Source of the DNA: Armatimonadota bacterium
GTDB lineage: Bacteria > Sysuimicrobiota > Sysuimicrobiia > Sysuimicrobiales > Humicultoraceae
DNA: 64,000 nucleotides
Direction: 5' to 3'
NCBI GenBank assembly: GCA_016869025.1
Contig: VGFA01000009.1
Span: 1 to 64,000 of the forward strand
Shown here: positions 30,414-38,914 of the stretch, piece after piece
Position numbering within the stretch: position 1 is the first letter of the stretch
Layout: the number at the start of each line of letters is the position of its first letter
The notes under the pieces: generated by a model
Seen by the model: the letters and a program-made list of their open reading frames with translations, nothing else
Database searches by the model: none
Told to the model about the DNA's origin: nothing
Position numbers and translations under genes: made by a program

Positions 30414-31180
30414 GGCCCCTCGGGTGGATGCTTCAACGCCGCGGCCGGCCCTTCCCCCTTGCGGGGCGGGGGGGCGCCCAGGCGGCGCCCGCTACGCGGG
30501 AACTCCGGAGGCGTCGGGCGCTGTTTGCGCAGCACCAGGGCCGCGCGCAGCCGGTTGGTGGTGGGAAGGGTGCCGAGCGAGCAGGACTCAACCTCCCCTC
30601 CCAGCGCCCCCACGAGCCGGCTCGCTGCGCTGGCCTCCTCAGCAACCTTTGGGCCCCTGAGGAGTACTGCCGCGCCTCCGGGCTCCACCAATGGAAGAGT
30701 GAGTTCGCAGGTCGCGCCCAGATGGGCTGTCGCGCGCGAGACGGCCAGGCCAAATGCCTCCCGAAAGCCCTGCTCGCGGCCGAGCGCCTCTGCCCGCGCC
30801 CAGCGGATCTCAACATCCGGAAGGTCGAGCGCTACCCGGAGGTGCTCGAGAAAAGCAACGCGCCGCCTGGAGGCCTCGACCAGCACAATGCGCAGGTCCG
30901 GCCGGACTATCTTCATCGGGACGCCAGGGAATCCGGCGCCCGACCCCACGTCCACGACCCTGCACCCGGGCGGCACAACGCAGGCCTTTAGCGGGAGCAG
31001 TGAGTCCAGGAGGTGCAGGCCCTCCAGCTCGTCGGCGCTGGTGGCGGCGGTCAAGTTCAGCCGCCCCTTCCATGAGAGCAGCTGCTGCAGGAAACGCTCG
31101 AATCGGTCAAGGGCGGCGGGGGCCAGTGCGATGCCGAGCAGCGTGGTGCCTGACTGCAGGCGCGCGAGTCGCGTGGTCAC
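30392..31180 (-). CDS. rsmG: 16S rRNA (guanine-N7) methyltransferase RsmG
   Basis: Methylates G527 of 16S rRNA using SAM. The 262 residues have the SAM loop [17 protein letters not shown], preceded by [21 protein letters not shown], and a VSRATAHLG segment. The C-terminal ~30 residues are rich in Pro/Arg/Gly and probably an extension unique to this lineage. GTG at 31180 overlaps the jag stop (GTGA). It lies in the usual origin-proximal position upstream of parA. Confidence 0.96.
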   Translation of the reverse strand: MTTRLARLQSGTTLLGIALAPAALDRFERFLQQLLSWKGRLNLTAATSADELEGLHLLDSLLPLKACVVPPGCRVVDVGSGAGFPGVPMKIVRPDLRIVLVEASRRRVAFLEHLRVALDLPDVEIRWARAEALGREQGFREAFGLAVSRATAHLGATCELTLPLVEPGGAAVLLRGPKVAEEASAASRLVGALGGEVESCSLGTLPTTNRLRAALVLRKQRPTPPEFPRSGRRLGAPPPRKGEGPAAALKHPPEGPCEGSSR

Positions 31181-31848
31181 TCCTCGTGCGCTGGCTCGCT
31201 CCCCGCGTCGGCGGTGCGGCGGGGATCCTCGGCGGCGCGCGGCAGCACCACAACGTGGCGCGCGTCGTCTTCCCCCTGGCTGCTCGTGGTAACCCTGGCA
31301 TCGTCCTTGAGCATCAGGTGGGCAGACCTGCGGTCGCGGGCGCTCATGGGCGCCAGGGCGACCGGCGTGCCTTCGCTGGCCGCGCGCTCGGCGGCGCGGC
31401 GGGCCGCCTCCTGCACCTCTCGCTCCCGGCGCATGCGGTAGCCCATGGCATCCACGCCCAGGTGAATCTTGCGCCCGAACAGCCGCTGCATATGAAGGCC
31501 CGCGATCATCTCTAGGGCGTCCAGCGCGCGGCCGTCCCTGCCGACCAGCCCGGCCAGGGTGCGGCCCTGCAATGTTGCCATAAGGCCGTCAGGGGCCTCT
31601 TCGATGCTCACGGTGGCCGGGAAGCCCATGAGCCGGGCGATCTCTGCTATGAGCGCTCCCAGGGTGTCGGCGGCGCCGGGCCGCATGGTGATCCGAACGC
31701 GCGCCTCTCTTCCTCCGAAGCCCAGCAGGGCCGCCTTGGGCTCCTGGAGGATCTCGACGTCCACCTCGCTCCGCGTGACGCCGAGCAGGGCGAGCGCCTT
31801 CTCCACGGCCTCATCAACGGTGCGTCCCGAGGCCTCCGCGGAGGTCAT
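31177..31848 (-). CDS. jag: Jag/KhpB RNA-binding protein
   Basis: A cytosolic RNA-binding protein with an N-terminal Jag domain (TVDEAVEKALALLGVTRSE, and AALLGFGGREARV), a KH-like domain (about 75-150, with LVGRDGRALDALEMIAGL), and a C-terminal R3H domain (PMSARDRRSAHLML). The acidic tail is lineage-specific. The protein is 223 residues. ATG at 31848 overlaps the yidC stop (ATGA). In Gram-positive bacteria it partners KhpA and influences cell-wall growth. Confidence 0.94.
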   Translation of the reverse strand: MTSAEASGRTVDEAVEKALALLGVTRSEVDVEILQEPKAALLGFGGREARVRITMRPGAADTLGALIAEIARLMGFPATVSIEEAPDGLMATLQGRTLAGLVGRDGRALDALEMIAGLHMQRLFGRKIHLGVDAMGYRMRREREVQEAARRAAERAASEGTPVALAPMSARDRRSAHLMLKDDARVTTSSQGEDDARHVVVLPRAAEDPRRTADAGSEPAHEE

Positions 31849-32555
31849 CGGTCGTCCTGGGCTCCGGGCTTGCGCTTGGCCTTCGCAGCCGCGGTGGGCT
31901 GCCGGGGTGGGGCTACCTTCACCGGGCGCGGGGGCCCGATCACGATGAAGTACTCCGCGATGTAGGCCACCGTGGAAGAGATCCAGTACACGGAAAGGCC
32001 AAGTGGGAACTGCGTGGAGAACCATGCGATCATAATCGGCATAAAAATAAACATCTTGGCCTGTTGTGGATCAGTGATGGACATCTTCTGCTGGTAGTAG
32101 GTAGTCAGGCCGCTCAGGACTGGGATCAGGATCAGCAGGGGGTTGTCGAGGAACACCTGGACCGGCCAGGGGTGGGCCTCCAGGGGCAGCCCGAACAGCT
32201 TCTCCCCGCCGAACAGCCCCGGCTTTCTCAGGAGCGCGAAGAGGGCGTACAGCACCGGCAGTTGCAGCAGGAGGGGCAGACACCCGCCCAGCGGGTTTAC
32301 CTTGTGCGCGCGATAGAGGTTCATCACCTCGGCGTTCAGTTGTTTGGGGTCTTCCTTGTACTTGCGCCGCAGGACCTCCATCTGCGGCGCCAGGGCCTGC
32401 ATCGCCTTCATGGATCCAAGTTGCTTGCGCGTCAGGGGGTGCAGGACGAGCTTGATCGCGATCGTCAGCAGCACGATTGCCGCCACGTAGTTCTGGGTGA
32501 CGCCGTGGAAGGCCTGGAGCACGCTCTGCAGCAGCGTCACAATGGCTTCAAACAC
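31845..32555 (-). CDS. yidC: Membrane protein insertase YidC
   Basis: Inserts membrane proteins alone or with SecYEG. The 236 residues match the short Gram-positive form without the large periplasmic domain. About five hydrophobic segments are visible, with the conserved cytoplasmic loop LGSMKAMQALAPQMEVLRRKY and a basic C-terminal tail. There is no lipobox, unlike Bacillus SpoIIIJ. GTG at 32555 lies 18 bases after yidD. Confidence 0.95.
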   Translation of the reverse strand: MFEAIVTLLQSVLQAFHGVTQNYVAAIVLLTIAIKLVLHPLTRKQLGSMKAMQALAPQMEVLRRKYKEDPKQLNAEVMNLYRAHKVNPLGGCLPLLLQLPVLYALFALLRKPGLFGGEKLFGLPLEAHPWPVQVFLDNPLLILIPVLSGLTTYYQQKMSITDPQQAKMFIFMPIMIAWFSTQFPLGLSVYWISSTVAYIAEYFIVIGPPRPVKVAPPRQPTAAAKAKRKPGAQDDR

Positions 32556-32573
32556 GCGATGTCCTCCTCTTGC

Positions 32574-32786
32574 TCATCTTGGAACAGGATCGTGTCCGCC
32601 TGGATGGAACGGATGGCAGCGGGCGATTCGCCGCACCACGAGCGGCAGCCCCCGCAGCGCGCCGTGGCGCTCGATTGCCTCGGCCGCATACTCCGAACAG
32701 GAGGGATAGAAACGGCAGGCGCGCGGCAGCAGGGGGGAGAGAAACCGTCTGTATGCCGCGATCACGGCGAGCAGGATCCGCGTCAT
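32574..32786 (-). CDS. yidD: Membrane insertion efficiency factor YidD
   Basis: A 70-residue protein associated with YidC-dependent insertion. The family signature is present: [31 protein letters not shown] with the cysteine pair and FHPGGHDPV at the end. It has an amphipathic N-terminal helix rather than a span. ATG at 32786 overlaps the rnpA stop (ATGA). Confidence 0.95.
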   Translation of the reverse strand: MTRILLAVIAAYRRFLSPLLPRACRFYPSCSEYAAEAIERHGALRGLPLVVRRIARCHPFHPGGHDPVPR

Positions 32787-33145
32787 CTGCCACTCTCCTC
32801 CGCCGCGCGGGCCATCCCGGCCCGGTCCAGGGCAATGCCCACGGCACCGCGAAGATCGGCGTATCTCGCCGCTGCTGCTGCCCGGCGAGGAACCACCACC
32901 ATGTCCGCGCCGGCGCGGATGCGCGATTGCTCGGCACGGACCGCCTCACGCAGCCGCCGCCGGATGCGGTTGCGCGCAACGGCGCCGCCGAACCGCCTGC
33001 TCACGACCAGGCCCAGGCGCACGCGCTCGGTGCCGTTGGGCCGGGCGTGCAGGACGAGCAGCGCGGTCGTGCAGCGGGATCCTTCGCGATACACGCGGCG
33101 AAAGTCTTCCTCTCGGGACAAGCGGCCAATACTGTGGGTGAGCAC
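32783..33145 (-). CDS. rnpA: Ribonuclease P protein component
   Basis: Protein subunit of the tRNA 5'-processing ribozyme, 120 residues. The RNR motif region is [15 protein letters not shown] and the N-terminal [15 protein letters not shown] is typical. The start is GTG at 33145, 9 bases after rpmH. The RNA subunit is not in the window. Confidence 0.95.
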   Translation of the reverse strand: MLTHSIGRLSREEDFRRVYREGSRCTTALLVLHARPNGTERVRLGLVVSRRFGGAVARNRIRRRLREAVRAEQSRIRAGADMVVVPRRAAAAARYADLRGAVGIALDRAGMARAAEESGR

Positions 33146-33154
33146 AACAGCGCC

Positions 33155-33295
33155 CTACCCGGAGACGGTCAGCCGGTGCCTCCCCTTCGCCCGCCGGCGC
33201 TTCAGCGTCTGGCGCCCGCCCGGTGTGCGCATCCGCGCGCGAAAGCCGTGTACGCGCCCGCGCTTCCGCTTCTTCGGTTGAAATGTTCGCTTCAC
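33155..33295 (-). CDS. rpmH: 50S ribosomal protein L34
   Basis: A 46-residue ribosomal protein read directly from the sequence on the minus strand. It begins [20 protein letters not shown] and ends GRHRLTVSG, the invariant L34 pattern. GTG at 33295 follows GGAGGGTCCCCAA. It is the first gene leftward from the origin and heads the rnpA-yidD-yidC-jag-rsmG-parA-parB series. Confidence 0.97.
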   Translation of the reverse strand: MKRTFQPKKRKRGRVHGFRARMRTPGGRQTLKRRRAKGRHRLTVSG

Positions 33296-33324
33296 TTGGG
33301 GACCCTCCACTACACAACAGGCCC

Positions 33325-33353
33325 ACTATAGCACAGCCCCTTTGCCGCGGCAA
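33325..33353 (-). promoter_or_regulatory. rpmH promoter
   Basis: On the minus strand TTGCCG (33353-33348) and TATAGT (33330-33325) are 17 bases apart. They would start a transcript near 33318 with a leader of about 23 bases before the rpmH GTG. This promoter probably drives the whole leftward origin-proximal operon. Confidence 0.75.
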
Positions 33354-33758
33354 CGCGCGTTTGGCGCCGCATCGCAGCGTCCTGGGCATACCCTGTGGAT
33401 AACCCCCGCGGCTGTCCACATCTTTGCCCGCGGCTGTCCGAACCGTGCTCGATTCAGGCCCCTGGTTCGCCTGCGGTTGCGCGAAAATGCCCCCAGAACC
33501 CCCTCCGATGTCCACAGGGTTTTCCACACCTGTGGATAACGTCCGGGTCCCGCCGCTGTTGCTGGTTTCCGGGTTGCCGCCGGACAGAGGATGCCGGGTG
33601 CGGCAGCGCGAATCCCTTGTCCGTCCGGGTCGCGTTATCCACACCCTTGCCGTTCCTGTGACCGTCCAGGGGTGGGCGTGAAATCCGATGCCCGGGGGTC
33701 TGCGGGGTAGGAGTCTGCGCGGTGGTGGCCAACCACTACCGGGCGCAGCGGGGACTCG
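33354..33758. other. oriC, left DnaA-box cluster
   Basis: A non-coding stretch between the rpmH promoter and the GHKL gene. Perfect DnaA boxes are TGTGGATAA at 33394-33402 and 33531-33539 and TTATCCACA at 33635-33643. TTTTCCACA at 33520-33528 has one mismatch, and there are weaker copies near 33412 and 33508. Orientations are mixed. No AT-rich unwinding tract is obvious here, so it corresponds to the upstream cluster of a bipartite origin. Confidence 0.9.
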
Positions 33759-34550
33759 ATGTCCATTCGTGAGATCATCGCGCGGCTGATCGAGGAGCGG
33801 CGCGTCGCGCCGCTGCCTGTCGGCGACGAGGCCGAGCCGGAGGTGCGCCTCGCGGTTTACGACTCGCCACTGGCGGCTCCGCGGGTGATCTCGCTGCGCG
33901 GGGACGATTTCCACACGCTCGTCGGCGAGCTGGCGGCGCGCACATATGCGGTATCGCGCGAACGCGGGGGGCGAGTGCCGTTTGTTGTCATCAAGGAGAT
34001 CGTTGAGAACTTGATACACGCCTACTTCCACAACGCCACGGTCACGGTCCTCGATGACGGCAACACGATACGCATCGCCGACCAGGGACCGGGGATCTCC
34101 GACAAGGAGCGCGCCGCAGTGCCTGGGTTCTCCACCGCCACCGCCGAGATGCGGCGGTTCATCCGCGGCGTCGGCAGCGGGCTGCCGGTGGCAAAGGAGC
34201 AGATGCAGTTTCTTGGCGGCTCGCTATCCATAGAGGACAATCTGGACCGTGGCACCGTGGTCACGCTGCGCATACAGCAGGAGCCGCCCGCCCCAGAGCC
34301 GACCCCGGAGCCGGCTCTTCGTCGGGCCCCGGCGATCACCCCGCGGCAGAAGAAGGTGCTCCTGCTGGTCGCCGAGTTGGGCGCCGCCGGCCCCACGACG
34401 ATCGCCAAGGAGCTCGACATCAGCCACAGCACGGCGTACCGTGAGCTTCAGGCCCTGGAAGCCCTCAAGCTCGCAACGGGGAAGGGGCGCGGCAAGCGCA
34501 CCCTCACCGAGGAGGGCATTGCCTTCCTAGATGAGATCTTCAAGTCCTGA
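33759..34550 (+). CDS. GHKL ATPase fused to winged helix, beside dnaA
   Basis: A 263-residue protein I cannot name. Residues ~75-172 form a GHKL/HATPase_c domain: N-box EIVENLIHA (80-88), G1 DQGPGIS (108-114), G2 GVGSGLPVA (137-145), and G3 GTVVTL (165-170). There is no histidine dimerisation or receiver domain, so it resembles anti-sigma-factor kinases (SpoIIAB/RsbW) more than two-component sensors. A Pro/Glu linker (173-192) leads to a winged helix (193-260, with GPTTIAKELDISHSTAYREL). The first ~70 residues are unassigned. It lies between the origin's left DnaA boxes and dnaA, 43 bases from the dnaA start, and is probably cotranscribed with dnaA. A role in controlling dnaA or initiation is plausible but unproven. 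Confidence 0.85.
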   Translation: MSIREIIARLIEERRVAPLPVGDEAEPEVRLAVYDSPLAAPRVISLRGDDFHTLVGELAARTYAVSRERGGRVPFVVIKEIVENLIHAYFHNATVTVLDDGNTIRIADQGPGISDKERAAVPGFSTATAEMRRFIRGVGSGLPVAKEQMQFLGGSLSIEDNLDRGTVVTLRIQQEPPAPEPTPEPALRRAPAITPRQKKVLLLVAELGAAGPTTIAKELDISHSTAYRELQALEALKLATGKGRGKRTLTEEGIAFLDEIFKS

Positions 34551-34593
34551 TGGAGTGACCGCTGGATATCGCGCATCGCGAGAGGAGCCGGCC

Positions 34594-35967
34594 GTGACGA
34601 TCGAAGTCTCCCCCGCCGAGTTGTGGACGGAAGCCCTGCGACGAATGGAGGGGCAGCTCAACAAGCCGACCCTCGAGTCGTTTCTGCGGGTGATGCGTCC
34701 CGTCGGTCTCCAGGATGACACCTTTCACTTCTCCGTCCCTAACCGCTTTGCGAAGGACTGGGTGGAGCAGCGGCTGACCGACACGATCCGGCGCGCACTG
34801 CGCGTCGTGATCGGTCGCGACGTCGGCGTGCGCGTTTCGGTTGTCGAGGCCCCGCCGCCGGCCCAGGGCCCCGCGGCCCCGGCGCAATCTCCACGCACCG
34901 CGGCGCCGTCCTCTCCTGCGCCCTCCCGCGTTCCCGAAGGGATCCACATCTCGCCCAAGTACACCTTCGAAACGTTCGTCGTGGGAGCCGGAAACCGGTT
35001 CGCCCACGCGGCCGCGATGGCCGTGGCCGAGTCGCCCGCGCGGGCCTACAACCCCCTGTTCATCTACGGCGGCGTTGGCCTGGGCAAGACTCACCTGCTC
35101 CAGGCCATCGGGCACCGGGTGCTGCACGGCGCGGGCATCGCGCGGGTCGCGTACGTGAGCAGCGAGAAGTTCACCAACGAGTTGATCAACTCGATCCGGG
35201 ACGACAAGACGCTAGAGTTCCGGCAGCGGTACCGCAGCGTAGACGTCCTGCTCATAGACGACATCCAGTTTCTGGCGGGAAAGGAGCGAACGCAGGAGGA
35301 GTTCTTTCACACGTTCAACACGCTTCACGAGACCAACCACCAGATCATCATCTCGTCAGATCGGCCGCCCAAGGAGATACCCACCCTGGAGGACCGCCTC
35401 CGGAGCCGTTTCGAGTGGGGGCTGATCGCCGACATCCAGCCCCCCGACCTGGAGACGCGCATCGCCATCCTGAGCAAGAAGGCCGAGAGTGACGGGATCT
35501 CCGTGCCCGGGGGAGTCGCGGAGTTCATTGCCCAGCGCATCCACACGAACATCCGCGAGCTGGAAGGTGCGCTGGTGCGTGTGGTCGCCTACGCTTCTCT
35601 CACCCGCTCGGCCATCAGCGTGGAGCTGGCCGCGGATGTGCTGCGCGATCTGCTGCCTCCCGCGCGAGCCAGGGTCGTGACAATCCAGTCCATCCAGCAG
35701 GCGGTGGCGGAGTTCTTCGGCCTGCGGGTGGAAGAGATGCGCGCCAAACGCCGCACCAAGGGCGTGGCCTTCCCGCGCCAGGTGGCCATGTACGTGGCTC
35801 GAGAGATCACGGACGCCTCGCTGCCGCGCGTTGGGGAAGAGTTCGGGGGGCGTGATCACACCACGGTCATGCACGCGTGCCAGCGGGTGCGCGAAGCGCT
35901 TCACCGCGACGCCCATCTTGCGGCCAGCATCAAACGCCTGATGGAAGACCTCCAGCGTCAAGGTTGA
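34594..35967 (+). CDS. dnaA: Chromosomal replication initiator DnaA
   Basis: The AAA+ initiator that opens the origin. Numbering from GTG 34594 (457 residues), domain I is 1-80, a Pro/Ala-rich linker spans 85-113, and the AAA+ domain begins SPKYTFETFVVG. Walker A GGVGLGKT is at 149-156 and Walker B is VLLIDDIQFL. Domain IV contains the DNA-binding signature GGRDHTTVMHA. This GTG follows GAGAGGAG by six bases. The longer frame to 34531 runs into the preceding gene and is rejected. It is flanked by DnaA boxes on both sides. Confidence 0.97.
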   Translation: MTIEVSPAELWTEALRRMEGQLNKPTLESFLRVMRPVGLQDDTFHFSVPNRFAKDWVEQRLTDTIRRALRVVIGRDVGVRVSVVEAPPPAQGPAAPAQSPRTAAPSSPAPSRVPEGIHISPKYTFETFVVGAGNRFAHAAAMAVAESPARAYNPLFIYGGVGLGKTHLLQAIGHRVLHGAGIARVAYVSSEKFTNELINSIRDDKTLEFRQRYRSVDVLLIDDIQFLAGKERTQEEFFHTFNTLHETNHQIIISSDRPPKEIPTLEDRLRSRFEWGLIADIQPPDLETRIAILSKKAESDGISVPGGVAEFIAQRIHTNIRELEGALVRVVAYASLTRSAISVELAADVLRDLLPPARARVVTIQSIQQAVAEFFGLRVEEMRAKRRTKGVAFPRQVAMYVAREITDASLPRVGEEFGGRDHTTVMHACQRVREALHRDAHLAASIKRLMEDLQRQG

Positions 35968-36180
35968 TATCCTGTGCGCGCACCTGGGATCGTGTGGACA
36001 ACCGGATGCCGTGGCGCACGCGCGCCCGCGTGCTTCTCCGAGATGTCCCCACGCCGTCCAGGGTGGCATGGCGCCGCAACGGTCCGCGCCCAGGAGGCCC
36101 GGGCGGTTCTCCACAGAGTGCACAACGCCTACTACTACGACTGTTGTTTGATTACAATACAGATATAGAAGGAGGCGCGC
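35968..36180. other. oriC, right cluster with unwinding element
   Basis: The intergenic region between dnaA and dnaN. DnaA-box-like sites are TGTGGACAA at 35993-36001 and TTCTCCACA at 36108-36116, each one mismatch from consensus. Twelve bases after the second, CTACTACTA (36129-36137) reads 3'-GAT-5' three times on the complementary strand, the form of the DnaA-trio. An AT-rich tract follows (about 36142-36170). The arrangement of box, spacer, trios and AT-rich DNA matches the basal unwinding system described in Bacillus. The dnaN ribosome-binding site GAAGGAGG closes the region. Confidence 0.8.
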
Positions 36181-37290
36181 ATGCAGTTTACCTGTGCGCA
36201 CGAGCATCTAAGCAAAGCGGTTGCCCTGGTGGGCCGCGCCGTATCCACGCGCGCCACGATGCCCATCCTGAGCAACATACTGATCGAGACGCGCAAGGAC
36301 GCGATCAAGTTGGCCGCCACCGACCTCGACCACGGCATACAGACCGAGGCGCCCGCAAAGGTCAAGAAGGGCGGTGCGATAACGCTTCCGGCGCGGCTGT
36401 TCGGCGAGATCGTTTCGAACCTCCCCGAGGCGCCCGTGCAGGTGAAGGTCGTGGAGGGAGGCACCGAGGTCGAGGTCCAGTGCGAGAGGGTGACCTACGA
36501 TCTGGTGGGGCTGCCCGCGTCGGACTTCCCGCTGATGCCGGAGCCCGAGGCCGCGCCGGTGGCCAGCGTGGACGCAGGGCTGCTGCGCACAATGGTGCGG
36601 CAGACCGAGTTCGCTGTGTCCACCGATGACACGCGCGTGTTCCTGACAGGGCTCTACCTCGTCCTGGACGGGAAGGAAGTCCGCGTGGTCGCCACCGACG
36701 GCGGCCGGCTCGCCCTGCGCACCGCCGCGCTCGCCAGCGCGGCATCGCAGAAGATAGGCGTCATCGTGCCTTCCAAGACGATGCGCGAGTTGACGCGCGC
36801 ACTCGGGAGCGCCGAGGGCGAGGTGGAGATCTCCCTGGCAGAGAACCAGATCCTGTTCACCATGCCGGGAGCAAGGATGGTCAGCCGCCTGATTCCAGGG
36901 CCCTTTCCGAACTACCAGCAGGTCATCCCGCAGGGCTACAAGCAGCGCGTGACCGTTGGCACACAGCGGCTGCTGGCCGCCGTGCGCCGCGTCGCGCTCA
37001 CGGCACGGGACTCGGCCAACGTTGTTCGGCTGCAGGCCGAGGGGGACACGCTGACGCTCGCTTCCAACACGCCCGAGTACGGCCGGTCCGAAGAGCGCCT
37101 GCAGGTCGCCTCTGAGGGCGACATCGTCGCAACCGCGTTCAACGCCAGATACCTGATCGAGTGCCTGTCGGTGCTCGATGCGGACGAGCTGGTGCTCGAG
37201 CTGACCGGACCGCTTAGCCCTGGCGCGCTGCGCCCTGTCGGAGGAGGCGACTATACGTACGTTCTGGCCCCGGTCCGCGTTGCCACCTGA
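36181..37290 (+). CDS. dnaN: DNA polymerase III sliding clamp
   Basis: The ring-shaped dimeric clamp, 369 residues in three similar domains (about 1-120, 125-245, 246-369). Typical segments are the N-terminal MQFTCAHEHLSKAVALVGRAV, TMPILSNILI, and the C-terminal YLIECLSVLDADELVLEL. ATG at 36181 follows GGAGGCGCGC. It lies in the invariant dnaA-dnaN order and overlaps the next gene by 11 bases. Confidence 0.97.
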   Translation: MQFTCAHEHLSKAVALVGRAVSTRATMPILSNILIETRKDAIKLAATDLDHGIQTEAPAKVKKGGAITLPARLFGEIVSNLPEAPVQVKVVEGGTEVEVQCERVTYDLVGLPASDFPLMPEPEAAPVASVDAGLLRTMVRQTEFAVSTDDTRVFLTGLYLVLDGKEVRVVATDGGRLALRTAALASAASQKIGVIVPSKTMRELTRALGSAEGEVEISLAENQILFTMPGARMVSRLIPGPFPNYQQVIPQGYKQRVTVGTQRLLAAVRRVALTARDSANVVRLQAEGDTLTLASNTPEYGRSEERLQVASEGDIVATAFNARYLIECLSVLDADELVLELTGPLSPGALRPVGGGDYTYVLAPVRVAT

Positions 37291-37546
37291 GCGCACGGTA
37301 AGGATCCATACAGGGACCATCACCCTGGGCGCGCTGCTGAAGTGGGCAGGCGTGGTGGGAACCGGCGGCGAGGCCAAGACCCTCATCGCGGCGCGCCGCG
37401 TGCTGGTAAATGGGCAGGTCGAGACGAAGCGTGGCCGCCGGCTGGCCGCCGGGGACCTGGTCGCCGTGCAGGGAGGGCCCACCCTGGCCATCGCAGTTGC
37501 GGAAGATGCCACGACTCCGGCGCCTCTGGATTCGGTCCTTTCGTAA
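37280..37546 (+). CDS. S4-domain RNA-binding protein (YaaA-like)
   Basis: 88 residues with one S4 domain: ITLGALLKWAGVVGTGGEAK, then LVNGQVETKRGRRLAAGDLV. In Bacillus the yaaA gene has the same position between dnaN and recF, and is linked to ribosome assembly. The start is uncertain: TTG at 37280 overlaps the dnaN end and has no clear ribosome-binding site. Its last 41 bases overlap recF. Confidence 0.88.
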   Translation: MPPERTVRIHTGTITLGALLKWAGVVGTGGEAKTLIAARRVLVNGQVETKRGRRLAAGDLVAVQGGPTLAIAVAEDATTPAPLDSVLS

Positions 37547-38615
37547 CTACTCCCGAGCGGACATCGCGCTCGACGACGGCGTCACCGCGCTCGTCGGCCG
37601 CAACGGAGCGGGCAAGTCCAACGTGCTGGAGGCCGTCTACCTGGTGGCGACCGGACGGTCTCACCGGACCGCGCGCGAGGAGGAGGCAATCCAGAGCGGC
37701 GAGACGGCCGCCCGAGTGCGTGCACAGATCTTCCGGCGAGGACGCGAGGAAGAGATTGAGATAACGCTGGCGGTGGAAGCTGGCCGCCTGACCTCGCAGA
37801 TGCGGGTAAACGGCGCGCCCACCCCGCGAGGGAGCGTGCTCGGCCGCCTGACGGTCGTCCTGGCGGCCCCGTGGGATTTGGAGATGGTACGCGGCCCTGC
37901 GGCAGGCCGTCGCCGCCTGCTGGACGCGGCCCTGGCTCAGATCAGCCCGGCCTACTTCTTCGCGTTGCACCGTTACCACCGGGTGGTGGCGCAGAGGAAC
38001 GCCCACCTGCGGCGCGGGGTGCCGGGCGGCACCGAGGCCTGGGACGCCCAGATGGTCGCGCTTGGCGTGAGGATCGCGGCGCACCGCGGCGCATACATGC
38101 GGCGCATGGCGCCCGAGGCGGAAGCGTGGTTTGGACGCCTGGGTGGAGAGGGCGCCCTCACGGTGGCCTACCGCCCGTCCTGGCTCGGGGAAACGGACGA
38201 GACCCGGGAGGACGAGGCACGGGCGCAAATGGCGCGCCTGCGCGCCGATGAGATCAGGCGGGGCACCACGCTGTCTGGCCCCCACCGCGACGACGTGGAG
38301 TTGTCGCTCGGGGGTACCGCGCTGCGCGCCAACGGGTCGCAGGGACAGTGGCGGACCGCCATGCTGGCGATTCGGCTGGCCGAGCGCGGAGTGATGGCCT
38401 CCGAGACGGGAGAGAGCCCGGTTCTCCTGCTGGACGACGCGCTCTCGGAGCTCGACCAGGACCGGCAGAGAAGAATCCTGGGGCTGGCGGAGGAGGGGCA
38501 GGTGCTGTTGACCTCGACCGTGCTGCCGCGGGTTGCCCGACCGGTGAGGGTGCTGACGGTGGAAGCCGGCGCCGTGGCGGAGGCGGCATGGTCGTCCCAA
38601 TCAGAGACGTTCTAA
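37506..38615 (+). CDS. recF: DNA repair and recombination protein RecF
   Basis: An SMC-like ABC ATPase that helps load RecA at gaps. Numbering from ATG 37506 (369 residues), the Walker A is GRNGAGKS at 31-38, the ABC signature region is LSGPHRDDVELSL, and the Walker B is LLLDDALSELD. The longer upstream frame lies in the S4 gene. It shares its end with the start of the DUF721 gene (28-base overlap). Confidence 0.96.
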   Translation: MPRLRRLWIRSFRNYSRADIALDDGVTALVGRNGAGKSNVLEAVYLVATGRSHRTAREEEAIQSGETAARVRAQIFRRGREEEIEITLAVEAGRLTSQMRVNGAPTPRGSVLGRLTVVLAAPWDLEMVRGPAAGRRRLLDAALAQISPAYFFALHRYHRVVAQRNAHLRRGVPGGTEAWDAQMVALGVRIAAHRGAYMRRMAPEAEAWFGRLGGEGALTVAYRPSWLGETDETREDEARAQMARLRADEIRRGTTLSGPHRDDVELSLGGTALRANGSQGQWRTAMLAIRLAERGVMASETGESPVLLLDDALSELDQDRQRRILGLAEEGQVLLTSTVLPRVARPVRVLTVEAGAVAEAAWSSQSETF

Positions 38616-38914
38616 GGTCGGCCGCCCGCGCGCTGGGAATCGAGCCGGCGGCGCACCTCGCGGCTGCCCGGGAGGCATGGCCGCGGGTCGTGGGCCAGGC
38701 GCTGGCAGGAGTAAGCGCTCCGGTTACCCTGCGGGGCAAGAGATTGCAGGTGGGGGTGACCCACGAGGCAGCCGGACAGGAGATCCGGCTGCGGCGCGCA
38801 GAGATCGTGGTAGCCCTGGCCCGTGAGGTGGGCGAGGGGGCAATCACCGACGTGACGCCGGTAGCACGGCGAAGCCTGCCCGGCCGCGGGCCGGGCCGCA
38901 GGGAGGTCCGGTGA
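38588..38914 (+). CDS. DUF721/DciA-like protein
   Basis: 108 residues, with the family pattern AREAWPRVVGQALAGVSAPVTLRGKRLQVGV and a following AAGQEIRLRRAEIV helix. DciA, the founding characterised member, loads the replicative helicase in bacteria without DnaC/DnaI. Short homologues near recF/gyrB are common in high-GC Gram-positive bacteria. The KH-like fold is clear, but the helicase-loading role here is inference. ATG at 38588 overlaps recF. Its stop overlaps remB (GTGA). Confidence 0.88.
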   Translation: MVVPIRDVLRSAARALGIEPAAHLAAAREAWPRVVGQALAGVSAPVTLRGKRLQVGVTHEAAGQEIRLRRAEIVVALAREVGEGAITDVTPVARRSLPGRGPGRREVR

